From an uncultured Muribaculaceae bacterium (GTDB lineage: Bacteria > Bacteroidota > Bacteroidia > Bacteroidales > Muribaculaceae): 22,978 nucleotides of DNA. The notes beneath the pieces are model-generated. The model was not told where the DNA came from. It searched no databases and worked only from the letters and a program-made list of their open reading frames with translations. The DNA lies in assembly GCA_910579845.1 (NCBI GenBank), contig CAJTWL010000031.1, forward strand, positions 1-22,978, given 5' to 3'. The position numbers and the translations under genes were made by a program. Positions 15,289 to 22,978 of the stretch are shown in pieces (within the stretch, counting starts at the first letter, position 1; every line of letters starts with the position of its first letter).

Positions 15289-17130
15289 ATGAGTTCTACT
15301 TCTAAAGATATGTTTCTTCCGACTTCTAAAGACGAAATGGTTCGTCTGGGTTGGGATCAGGCAGACATTATAATCTTTTCCGGAGATGCTTATGTGGATC
15401 ATCCAAGTTTCGGCGCGGCTGTAATCGGAAGGACTCTTCAGAAAGCCGGTTATAAGGTGGCGATTGTACCTCAGCCAAACTGGCGGGATGATCTCCGCGA
15501 TTTCAGGAAACTTGGGAAACCGAGGTTATTTTTTGGCGTTTCTGCCGGAGCCATGGATTCAATGGTGAATCATTATACCGCTAACAAACGTCTTCGTCAT
15601 GATGATGCTTATACTCCTGGTGGAAAACACGGAATGCGTCCTGATTATCCGACTATAGTCTATTCTTCCATTCTAAAGGAACTCTATCCCGATGTACCTG
15701 TAATTGCCGGCGGTATTGAGGCATCATTGAGAAGAGTTTCCCATTATGACTATTGGCAGGACAGACTTCGTCCATCTATACTGTCAGACTGTAAAGCGGA
15801 TATGTTGATTTACGGTATGGGAGAACGTACTATCGTAGAGTTGGCAAAAAAACTTGAAAATGGAATTTCTATTCAAGAAATTAAAGAGGTTCCTCAGACT
15901 GTGTTTTTTTCCGATGAGACTCCCTCATCCGAAGACATCATCCTTTCAAGTTATGAAAAATGTCTTAAGGATAAAAGATTGCAGTCTCTGAATTTCAGAC
16001 ATGTCGAGGAAGAATCCAATAAATACAAAGGGAAAATAATATGGCAATATACGTCTGGCAAATGGATAAAGATCAACCCTATGTATCCTCCGATGACAGA
16101 AGAAGAGATAGATGCGACATTCGATCTTCCTTATACCCGAATGCCTCATCCGCGCTACAAGGGTAAGGAGATTCCGGCTTATAATATGATCCGGCATTCT
16201 GTTTGCCTGCATCGGGGATGTTTTGGAGGATGTGCATTCTGTACAATATCAGCACATCAGGGTAAATTCATTGCATCCCGGTCTAAAGCTTCTATATTGA
16301 AAGAGGTTGAGAATATAGTAAGGATGGATGATTTCAAAGGATATATATCCGATCTCGGTGGTCCGTCTGCAAATATGTATAAACTTGGTGGGATAAATAA
16401 AAACATATGCATGAAATGTGTAAAACCATCATGTCTGCATCCGTCGGTCTGTCATAATCTTGACACGGATCACACTCCTTTGATCGATATTTACAGAAGT
16501 GTCGATTCTATGCCGGGAATCAAGAAATCATTTGTTGGAAGCGGTGTAAGATATGATCTGTGTATGCATGTCGCAAAAGATGCCGCTGTCAACATGATCA
16601 ACCGACAGTATATGGAGGAGCTTATACGTAATCACGTAAGCGGAAGACTTAAGGTCGCTCCCGAACATACGTCGGAAAATGTGCTTGACATTATGCGTAA
16701 ACCATCTTTTTCATTGTTTAGGAAATTTAAGTGTATTTTTGATAATGTCAATGATAAATATAAACTTAATCAGCAACTGATACCCTATTTCATCTCTTCT
16801 CATCCCGGTTGTCGGGAGGAGGATATGGCTGAATTGGCTTGTATTACAAAGAATCTTAATTTCAGGCTTGAACAAGTCCAGGATTTTACACCGACTCCAA
16901 TGACTGTCGCTACAGAAATTTATTATTCCGGAATACATCCATATACAGGAGAAAAGGTTTATACTGCCAGATCCGATAGACAGAAACTTGAGCAAAGACA
17001 GTTTTTCTTCTGGTACAAACCGGATGCAAAGGCTGGGATTATTAATTCTCTGAAAAAAATTCATCGTCCTGATCTTATAGAGCAATTATATCCATTTAAA
17101 CGAGGTACGGTCAGACGAGGGAAAAGATGA
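15289..17130 (+). CDS. YgiQ family radical SAM protein
   Basis: A 613-residue YgiQ/UPF0313 protein. The N-terminal domain (SKDEMVRLGWDQADIIIFSGDAYVDHPSFG) is a B12-binding-like region seen in this family. The radical-SAM core has CFGGCAFC with C311, C315 and C318. A conserved segment with extra cysteines (CMKCVKPSCLHPSVCHN, about 380-400) and the HPGCREEDM region follow, and the protein ends with a basic tail (KRGTVRRGKR). The reaction catalysed is not established. The ATG at 15289 lies 4 nt after the uvrB stop; an in-frame upstream ATG at 15250 would overlap uvrB and adds no family-like sequence. It is co-transcribed with uvrB on spacing. Family is confident, function unknown. Confidence 0.92.
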   Translation: MSSTSKDMFLPTSKDEMVRLGWDQADIIIFSGDAYVDHPSFGAAVIGRTLQKAGYKVAIVPQPNWRDDLRDFRKLGKPRLFFGVSAGAMDSMVNHYTANKRLRHDDAYTPGGKHGMRPDYPTIVYSSILKELYPDVPVIAGGIEASLRRVSHYDYWQDRLRPSILSDCKADMLIYGMGERTIVELAKKLENGISIQEIKEVPQTVFFSDETPSSEDIILSSYEKCLKDKRLQSLNFRHVEEESNKYKGKIIWQYTSGKWIKINPMYPPMTEEEIDATFDLPYTRMPHPRYKGKEIPAYNMIRHSVCLHRGCFGGCAFCTISAHQGKFIASRSKASILKEVENIVRMDDFKGYISDLGGPSANMYKLGGINKNICMKCVKPSCLHPSVCHNLDTDHTPLIDIYRSVDSMPGIKKSFVGSGVRYDLCMHVAKDAAVNMINRQYMEELIRNHVSGRLKVAPEHTSENVLDIMRKPSFSLFRKFKCIFDNVNDKYKLNQQLIPYFISSHPGCREEDMAELACITKNLNFRLEQVQDFTPTPMTVATEIYYSGIHPYTGEKVYTARSDRQKLEQRQFFFWYKPDAKAGIINSLKKIHRPDLIEQLYPFKRGTVRRGKR

Positions 17131-17163
17131 TAGATGAGGTTGTGCTGATATTAACGAAATGTA

Positions 17164-17183
17164 ATTAACCAACATTAACCAAC
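17164..17183 (+). repeat. Short tandem repeat before the S9 peptidase gene
   Basis: ATTAACCAAC is present twice in direct tandem, ending 10 nt before the S9 peptidase ATG. It covers the ribosome-binding region. It may be a chance A/T-rich repeat or affect translation. Confidence 0.4.
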
Positions 17184-17193
17184 AATAAACCAT

Positions 17194-19293
17194 ATGAATA
17201 AAACCATACTTGCAATGTGCGCATTATTGGTTCCCGTAGCTTTGGCGGGATGTAAAGAGAATGAGGAAAATTCGGATAAAATTATTGAGAAACCGAATAT
17301 TAAGATTGTTGACGGAATGCTCACACCGGAAGTCCTTGAGGCTTTTGGTCGTGTCGGCGCTCCGGTAATATCTCCGGATGGTAAAACAGTTGCTTTCACC
17401 TTGTCCTATGAAGATATTGAGTCAAATAAGTCAAATGCAGAAATTTATACCATTCCTGTTGAGGGCGGAGAGCTGAAACGGTTGACAAGTTCGGCTAACT
17501 CGGAAAGCAATCTGCAATGGATTGAAGGCGGTAAAAAAATTGCATATCTGAGGTATGATAAGGAAACAGAGGCTCAGCAATTGTTTGTAATTGATATAGA
17601 ATCCGGAAAGTCTGAAAAAATAAGTGAAGTGAAAAACGGAATAGAATGTTTTGTTATTTCTCCGGTCGAGGACAAGATTGTTTACGCCAGCCCCATTGAT
17701 GCTTATAATAAAGATGAGGAATTGTTCAAAGATCTACCGATGACAACCGGTAGAGTCGTTGATGATCTGATGTATAAACATTGGGATGAGTGGGTAACAA
17801 AGATTCCACATCCATTTGTGGCTGATTTTGCAAATAACAGAATATCTAATGAAAAGGATATTATGGATGGTGAACCATTTGAATGCCCGATGCGTCCATT
17901 CAATGGAGCGGAGTCTTTTGCATGGTCGCCGGATGGAAAAACATTAGTATATGTTTCCCGAAAATTAAAGGGTATGGATTATGCTTTTTCCACAGACAGT
18001 AATCTTTACTCATATAATACCGAGTCCGGCAAAACCGAGAATCTTACACAAGACATGCCGGGATATGATACGGACCCTATGTTCAGTCCCGATGGTAAGC
18101 AGATAGCATTTCTGTCAATGGCTACTGCTAAATATGAGAGCGACAAGAAACGTCTGATGCTATTGGACGTGCAGACAAAGAAGATGCGAGATCTCACGGA
18201 GAATTGGGATTATTGGCCTGAACAGTTTTCTTGGGCTCCTGATGGCAAATCGATTCTTTTCTCAGCATATTATGAGGGAACCGCGCCTATATTCAGTATG
18301 GATGTGCAGACATGTCGGATTGATACAATAGCTGATGGCATTTGTGATTATGCTTCCATAACTGCACTTTCTGCAAATTCGGCTGTAGCATTGAAACATT
18401 CCATGAGAAGCCCTAATGAAATCTGTTATGTGTCAAATGGTAAGGTTCGGGATATCACAGAAGTCAATAAGGATTTGTTGTCACAACTTAAATTGGGAGA
18501 TGTCAAAAAGGTTATGGTTCCCACTTCAGATGGTAAACATATGACATGTTGGGAAATATTGCCACCTGATTTTGACCCGAATAAAAAATATCCCGCTATT
18601 CTTTATTGTCAGGGAGGTCCGCAGCAGGCGGTGAGCCAGTTCTGGAGCTACCGTTGGAATTTTATGATTATGGCGGCGAACGGATATGTTGTTATTGCAC
18701 CAAACAGACGTGGCTTGCCAGGTTTTGGAACTGAATGGAACCGTCAGATTTCTGGAGATTACGGCGGTCAGAATATGCGTGATTATTTTTCTGCTACTGA
18801 TTATATAAAATCCCGCTCCTACGTGAATGCCGATAAAGTTGGCGCTATAGGTGCAAGTTACGGAGGATTCTCCGTTTATTGGCTTGCCGGTCATAATGAT
18901 GGACGCTTTGCCGCATTGATAGCCCATGCCGGTATTTTTAATCTGGAAGCACAATATCTCGAAACCGAAGAGATGTGGTTTGCCGATTTCGATTTAGGTG
19001 GTCCGTGGTGGGATAAGTCAAATGCCGTTGCTCAGAATACATATGCAAATTCGCCACATAGATTCGTTAATAAATGGACTGCTCCAATGTTGATAACTGT
19101 CGGGGAGCTTGATTATCGTATTCTCGCTTCTCAGGGCATGCAGGCTTTTAATGCTGCCAAGATGCATGGTCTTGAGGCTGAAATGTTGGTTTTCCCGGAT
19201 GAAAACCATTGGGTTTTAAAACCACAGAACGCTATACTCTGGCAAAGGGTGTTCTTTAGATTCTTAGATCGATATCTGAAGGATAATAAATAA
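17194..19293 (+). CDS. S9 family prolyl-oligopeptidase-type lipoprotein
   Basis: A 699-residue serine peptidase of family S9 (prolyl oligopeptidase / acylaminoacyl-peptidase type). A lipoprotein signal (MNKTILAMCALLVPVALAGC) places the acylated Cys at residue 20. Residues after it (KENEEN) resemble the acidic lipoprotein export signal of Bacteroidota, so surface or periplasmic anchoring is plausible. A beta-propeller with four PD40-type blades follows (SPDGKTVAFT, SPDGKTLVYV, SPDGKQIAFL, APDGKSILFS). The C-terminal alpha/beta-hydrolase has S555 (GASYGGF), D640 (GELDYR) and H672 (ENHW). Such enzymes cut short peptides, often after proline or as dipeptidyl peptidases; specificity is not readable. 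It starts 63 nt after ygiQ and is followed 3 nt later by element B. Confidence 0.93.
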   Translation: MNKTILAMCALLVPVALAGCKENEENSDKIIEKPNIKIVDGMLTPEVLEAFGRVGAPVISPDGKTVAFTLSYEDIESNKSNAEIYTIPVEGGELKRLTSSANSESNLQWIEGGKKIAYLRYDKETEAQQLFVIDIESGKSEKISEVKNGIECFVISPVEDKIVYASPIDAYNKDEELFKDLPMTTGRVVDDLMYKHWDEWVTKIPHPFVADFANNRISNEKDIMDGEPFECPMRPFNGAESFAWSPDGKTLVYVSRKLKGMDYAFSTDSNLYSYNTESGKTENLTQDMPGYDTDPMFSPDGKQIAFLSMATAKYESDKKRLMLLDVQTKKMRDLTENWDYWPEQFSWAPDGKSILFSAYYEGTAPIFSMDVQTCRIDTIADGICDYASITALSANSAVALKHSMRSPNEICYVSNGKVRDITEVNKDLLSQLKLGDVKKVMVPTSDGKHMTCWEILPPDFDPNKKYPAILYCQGGPQQAVSQFWSYRWNFMIMAANGYVVIAPNRRGLPGFGTEWNRQISGDYGGQNMRDYFSATDYIKSRSYVNADKVGAIGASYGGFSVYWLAGHNDGRFAALIAHAGIFNLEAQYLETEEMWFADFDLGGPWWDKSNAVAQNTYANSPHRFVNKWTAPMLITVGELDYRILASQGMQAFNAAKMHGLEAEMLVFPDENHWVLKPQNAILWQRVFFRFLDRYLKDNK

Positions 19294-19296
19294 TTT

Positions 19297-19495
19297 TAAG
19301 AGTGTGTTTACTTTTAAATGATTTTAGCACAGACAGAGACTTCGGAGGGATTTTTCAAGATTCAGGAGGGAGCATAGCGGGCTATGTGACCGAATGAATC
19401 TTGGGAAAGCACCCGAAGTATCGTTTGTGATGAAATCAAAAATTCAGATACTCTTTATTAATGTTTAATTTGGTTTAAAAGTAAACATACTCTAA
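19297..19495. repeat. Inverted-repeat element B: long imperfect palindrome with shared core
   Basis: This 199-bp intergenic element is bounded by 22-nt inverted repeats with two mismatches (19297-19318 and 19474-19495). Inner paired blocks are TGATTT/AAATCA (19319-19324 with 19433-19438), ACTTCGG/CCGAAGT (19339-19345 with 19413-19419), CAAGATTCA/TGAATCTTG (19356-19364 with 19395-19403) and the CATAG-CGGG-CTATG hairpin (19373-19386). The 20-nt core at 19367-19386 is identical to element A. Inner-arm sequences differ from element A, but the layout is the same. It starts 3 nt past the S9 peptidase stop and ends 58 nt before feoAB. Confidence 0.8.
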
Positions 19496-19553
19496 GATAC
19501 TCTGCATTCTTCCTCTCCCCTTACCTACTTTTATCGTATTAAAAGATATTGAT

Positions 19554-21998
19554 ATGCGGTTATCTCAACTTTTACCGGGCGAGAGCGGTATAATTACTAA
19601 AATACTTGGTCATGGCGCGTTTAAGAAACGTGTGATGGAGATGGGGTTTGTCCGGGGAAGAGAGGTCAGAATGGTACTCAATGCTCCGTTACAGGATCCA
19701 ATTAAATATGCCTTGATGGACTATGAGGTATCTCTTAGAAAGGCAGAGGCGGAATTAATTGAAATAGTGCCGCTTGATGATTGGGAGAAATCATCGATAA
19801 ATATTGGAATGGAAACCGGACTGCATGATTATCAGGGTATTGACAACGTGCGTAAGGATAAAATCATAAATATTGCACTCTTGGGTAATCCCAACTGCGG
19901 GAAAACCTCTCTTTTTAATTATCTTTCTGGAAAACATGAACATGTAGGTAATTATGCAGGGGTTACAGTAGATGCGAAAAGTGGGAAATTTAAATATAAG
20001 GATTATAAATTTAATATAGTTGATTTACCCGGTACATATTCTCTTTCGGCATATTCACCGGAAGAATTATATGTAATGCGTTATCTTCGTGAAGAGACGC
20101 CGGATATAATAGTAAATGTTGTCGTAGCATCCAATCTTGAAAGAAATTTATATCTCACTACAGAGTTGATTGATATGAACCGGTCTATGGTTATAGATCT
20201 GAACATGTTTGATGAACTTGTGAAAAGTGATGTAAATTTCGATTATAAGCAATTAGGTCGTATGCTTGGAGTTCCGGTTGTACCGACTGCTGCTTCTTCC
20301 GGGTATGGTGTAGACAGTCTTCTTGATACCATTATAGATGTGTATGAAATGAGGTGTCTGGATACAAGACATATTCATGTTAAGATGAGTCCGGAAATTG
20401 AAGCCGGAATTTCTTTGCTTAAGGATGAGTTTAAAAATGATAATTCCATAGCCCACCATTTCTCACCACGTTTCCATGCTATAAAATTTATGGAAAAGGA
20501 TCCTGAGATTGATGCTCTTCTCAAGAACAACTCGAATTATCATGAGTGGGTAAAGATTCGTGATAAGGTATGCTCAAAAATTAAAAAGACGCTTAATGAG
20601 GATGTTGCGACTGCAATAGCCTCGGAAAAGTACGGATTTATAAATGGCGCACTTAAAGAGACAATGGAGGGATCCCTTGCCAAAGAGGAAAAATCTACAA
20701 AAATCATAGATGCTTTTGTAACCAATAAACTTTTTGGATTTCCAATATTTCTCTGCGTTATGGCAATTATGTTCTGGGCTACATTCAAGCTTGGTTCTTA
20801 TCCAATGGATTGGATAGAGTTGATGGTGAGCTGGATTTCATCCAGGCTTGATTTTTATCTTGCTCCCGGTCCGTTAAAAGATTTGTTGATTGACGGAATA
20901 CTTGGTGGTGTTGGCGGAGTGATTGTTTTTTTGCCAAATATTCTTATATTGTATGCCTTCATATCATTTATGGAGGATTCCGGATACATGGCAAGAGTGG
21001 CGTTTATAATGGATCGTATAATGCATAAGATGGGCTTGCATGGCAAGTCGTTTATACCTCTCGTAATGGGTTTCGGATGCAATGTCCCGGCTATTATGTC
21101 TACAAGGATAATAGAGAGTAGATCGAGCCGATTGATTACAATACTCATTAACCCGTTCATTAGCTGTTCTGCCAGAATACCAATTTACGTTTTATTAGTC
21201 GGTGCTTTCTTCCCCAATTATGGTTCATTTGTATTTGTCGGATTGTATTTGTTGGGAATTGCAATGGCGGTCATTACTGCAAAGCTCATGAGAAAGTTCT
21301 GGCTTAAGGTTGATGAGACTCCATTTGTTATGGAGTTGCCTCCATATCGGATGCCTTCTTGGAGATCGACAATGAACAATATGTGGGCAAAAGCCGCTCA
21401 ATATCTGCAAAAAATGGGCGGACTCATTTTAGTCGCGTCAATTATTATATGGGCATTGTCCTATTTCCCACATTATTCTTCAAAGGATGTTCCAGTTGAA
21501 TATGTAAGTGAAGTTATGGAAGGTGTTCCTGCCTCTACTGTGGAAATGTTGAATAAAGCCGAGATCGACAGAATGGTTCTTAACGAGTATCAGCAAAGCA
21601 ATTCAATCATTGGAAAATTAGGAAAGTTTGTAGAGCCTGTAGTGAAACCTATGGATATGGGTTGGCAGGCATGCGTATCCTTGATAGCGGGAGCATCTGC
21701 AAAAGAGATCGTTGTCTCGACATTGGGCGTTTTGTATGTCGATGATGATAATGAGCAGTTGCTTAGCGAAAGATTACATAAACCGTCAAAGGTTACAGGG
21801 AAGAGACCTTTCACTGACGCATCCGCATTGGCATTTATGGTTTTTGTGTTATTATATTTTCCCTGTATTGCGACATTATCCGCTATAGCACGAGAGACCG
21901 GTCATTGGAAGTATGCTTTGTTTTCTGTAGTGTATAACACTTCTGTAGCATGGATATTATCCTTTATTACATATCATATTGCTGCATTGTTGTGTTAA
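19554..21998 (+). CDS. feoB: Fused FeoA-FeoB ferrous iron transporter
   Basis: This inner-membrane ferrous iron importer is an 814-residue fusion. Residues 1-72 are a FeoA domain (SH3-like, MRLSQLLPGESGII...MGFVRGREV). The FeoB G-protein domain follows: G1 GNPNCGKT at 111-118, switch T138, G3 DLPG at 157-160 and G4 NMFD at 217-220. Next come the helical spacer and a polytopic membrane part (about 395-814). The latter includes the conserved Gate/nucleoside-recognition segment with GFGCNVPAIMSTR, SGYMARVAF and CSARIPIYVLL. FeoAB fusions are common in Bacteroidota. No FeoC is seen. It is followed by a Crp/Fnr gene with its own putative promoter. Fe2+ as substrate follows from the family. Confidence 0.95.
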   Translation: MRLSQLLPGESGIITKILGHGAFKKRVMEMGFVRGREVRMVLNAPLQDPIKYALMDYEVSLRKAEAELIEIVPLDDWEKSSINIGMETGLHDYQGIDNVRKDKIINIALLGNPNCGKTSLFNYLSGKHEHVGNYAGVTVDAKSGKFKYKDYKFNIVDLPGTYSLSAYSPEELYVMRYLREETPDIIVNVVVASNLERNLYLTTELIDMNRSMVIDLNMFDELVKSDVNFDYKQLGRMLGVPVVPTAASSGYGVDSLLDTIIDVYEMRCLDTRHIHVKMSPEIEAGISLLKDEFKNDNSIAHHFSPRFHAIKFMEKDPEIDALLKNNSNYHEWVKIRDKVCSKIKKTLNEDVATAIASEKYGFINGALKETMEGSLAKEEKSTKIIDAFVTNKLFGFPIFLCVMAIMFWATFKLGSYPMDWIELMVSWISSRLDFYLAPGPLKDLLIDGILGGVGGVIVFLPNILILYAFISFMEDSGYMARVAFIMDRIMHKMGLHGKSFIPLVMGFGCNVPAIMSTRIIESRSSRLITILINPFISCSARIPIYVLLVGAFFPNYGSFVFVGLYLLGIAMAVITAKLMRKFWLKVDETPFVMELPPYRMPSWRSTMNNMWAKAAQYLQKMGGLILVASIIIWALSYFPHYSSKDVPVEYVSEVMEGVPASTVEMLNKAEIDRMVLNEYQQSNSIIGKLGKFVEPVVKPMDMGWQACVSLIAGASAKEIVVSTLGVLYVDDDNEQLLSERLHKPSKVTGKRPFTDASALAFMVFVLLYFPCIATLSAIARETGHWKYALFSVVYNTSVAWILSFITYHIAALLC

Positions 21999-22033
21999 TT
22001 TGGATTTTTGGAGGGGCTGTGTATTGATTTTAT

Positions 22034-22045
22034 TTAATCGATTAA
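22034..22045. promoter_or_regulatory. Perfect 12-bp palindrome TTAATCGATTAA, operator candidate
   Basis: TTAATCGATTAA lies 6 bp upstream of a -7 candidate TAATTTTG (22052-22059), in the spacer region of the Crp/Fnr gene's likely promoter. A bound dimer there would block RNA polymerase. Its regulator is unknown; autoregulation is an inference. Confidence 0.4.
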
Positions 22046-22051
22046 TTTTAT

Positions 22052-22059
22052 TAATTTTG
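22052..22059 (+). promoter_or_regulatory. Candidate -7 element for the Crp/Fnr regulator gene
   Basis: TAATTTTG fits TAnnTTTG and lies 104 nt before the ATG. No clean TTTG -33 box is present at the right distance. The implied leader of about 100 nt contains an imperfect palindrome, ACAGTTTATAAGCTGT (22106-22121). Confidence 0.4.
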
Positions 22060-22163
22060 TAATTTATTAAGAAACACTTTATAAAAAATTTCGTAATAAA
22101 TTTAAACAGTTTATAAGCTGTCATTAAGTATTATATGGCAAAAGATTACCCGGCTGATAAATT

Positions 22164-22865
22164 ATGATTAGGAAAAGTGCTTTTGAACGCATTATTGGAG
22201 ACGATCTCTCAGATTTATGGTATGCGCTTACGCAGGATGAAAAGCGTATAATCACAGATAATTTCCAATACAAGGAATATAAGAAGAATGAGGTTATATA
22301 TTCTGAAGATGAAGTACCTAAAAACCTATATATACTTCTTAATGGTAAGGTGAAGTTATATAAAAGCGGTCTTGGTGACAGAACACAGATTCTACGCCTT
22401 TATAGACCGGTTCAATACTTCGGACATCGCGCATATTTCGCACGAGAAAGATATGTTTCATCAACTGCTGCATTTGAGTCTTCTGTTGTTGGCATTCTGC
22501 CTATGGAGATTGTAGAGAAACTTATTCATCAGAACAATGAACTTGCCATGTTCTTTATTCATGAATTGTCAAGAAGACTTGGAAATTCAGATTCCAAGAT
22601 AATCAGTCTTACTCAAAAGCATATCAGAGGGCGCCTTGCAGAATCCTTGCTTCTTCTTGCTGATAATTATGGCTATGAACATGATGATGCGACTTTGAAA
22701 ATTTATATGAGTAGAGAGGATCTTGCAAATATGTCTAATATGACAACCTCGAATGCCATACGGACATTAACAAATTTTGTTAATGAAAAATTGATTCTCG
22801 TTGATGGGAGAAGAATTAAAATTATCAATGAGGATATGCTTCGTAAAATCTCAATTACAGGATAA
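22164..22865 (+). CDS. Crp/Fnr family transcriptional regulator
   Basis: A 233-residue regulator with an N-terminal cyclic-nucleotide-binding-like beta-roll (about 35-120; LYILLNGKVKLYKSG, RPVQYFGHRAYF), a dimerisation helix (about 120-150) and a C-terminal winged helix (about 155-225; MSREDLANMSNMTTSNAIRTLTNFVNEKLI). It has no cysteine at all, so it cannot carry an Fnr-type iron-sulphur cluster. The usual cAMP phosphate-binding RSA-type motif is not evident, so the effector is unknown. It follows feoAB on the same strand after 165 nt with its own -7 candidate. Control of iron or redox genes is only an inference from position. Confidence 0.9.
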   Translation: MIRKSAFERIIGDDLSDLWYALTQDEKRIITDNFQYKEYKKNEVIYSEDEVPKNLYILLNGKVKLYKSGLGDRTQILRLYRPVQYFGHRAYFARERYVSSTAAFESSVVGILPMEIVEKLIHQNNELAMFFIHELSRRLGNSDSKIISLTQKHIRGRLAESLLLLADNYGYEHDDATLKIYMSREDLANMSNMTTSNAIRTLTNFVNEKLILVDGRRIKIINEDMLRKISITG

Positions 22866-22876
22866 GTACACGTATT

Positions 22877-22964
22877 TAAGAAATTGCTTAAGATAAAACC
22901 ATAAAGGCAGGCTCCAAGGTTAATTGGAGCCTGCCTTTATGGTTTTATCTTAAGCAATTTCTTA
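22877..22964. repeat. 41-bp perfect inverted repeat with 6-nt loop
   Basis: Arms 22877-22917 and 22924-22964 are exact reverse complements over 41 bp, separated by GGTTAA. The inner part (GGCAGGCTCCAA / TTGGAGCCTGCC, then TTTATGGTTTT) looks like an intrinsic terminator for the Crp/Fnr gene, whose stop is 11 nt upstream. The perfect extension beyond it is much longer than normal terminators need. On the far side the sequence diverges at once. Confidence 0.85.
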
Positions 22965-22978
22965 TGAATCAGATAGCA

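Noticed and set aside
22877..22978. Fold-back chimera at the end of an assembly as the cause of the 41-bp palindrome
   Set aside because: The complementarity stops at 22964 and different sequence follows, whereas a fold-back would continue as the reverse complement of the regulator gene. It is still worth checking on reads.

Overview
The window reads as a chromosomal stretch from a member of the Bacteroidota, most likely order Bacteroidales. The evidence is a Bacteroidales-type outer-membrane beta-barrel receptor, a fused FeoA-FeoB iron transporter, a DUF5063 protein, A/T-rich leaders without clear Shine-Dalgarno sites, and promoters fitting the Bacteroides TTTG / TAnnTTTG consensus. A gut family such as Muribaculaceae is possible, but I cannot prove it from sequence alone.

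Layout. (1) 1-1665 (+): the 3' part of an outer-membrane beta-barrel receptor whose reading frame is broken near base 30, overlapping by 4 nt a PadR-type regulator. (2) 1804-5103 (+): ftsY, rimO and an isochorismate synthase (menF), tightly packed, ending in a bidirectional hairpin terminator. (3) 5159-8574 (-): tig, then clpP-clpX (protein folding and degradation), with a long hairpin between tig and clpP and a textbook promoter before tig. (4) 8730-10034 (-): an M18 aminopeptidase. (5) 10290-12923 (-): yicC, gmk, nadD and a DUF5063 gene, with two 4-nt stop/start overlaps. (6) 13158-19293 (+): uvrB and ygiQ, then an S9 peptidase lipoprotein. (7) 19554-22865 (+): feoAB and a Crp/Fnr-family regulator, ending in a 41-bp perfect palindrome.

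Almost all genes are housekeeping. The least explained material is in the gaps. Two intergenic elements of 193 and 199 bp (10076-10268 and 19297-19495) share one architecture: outer inverted repeats of 19-22 bp, an imperfect inner stem of about 60 nt per arm, and an identical 20-nt core centred on a CATAG-CGGG-CTATG hairpin. Outside the core their sequences differ widely, yet each remains self-complementary. This suggests selection on structure or a palindromic mobile repeat family. I did not recognise it as a named family. The 41-bp perfect palindrome at 22877-22964 is a separate unusual structure.

Gene cooperation visible here: tig, clpP and clpX form a folding/proteolysis group. The gmk, nadD, yicC and DUF5063 genes are probably co-transcribed. 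The uvrB/yicC gap holds two divergent canonical promoters, and the uvrB one lies so close to the ATG that its mRNA should be nearly leaderless.
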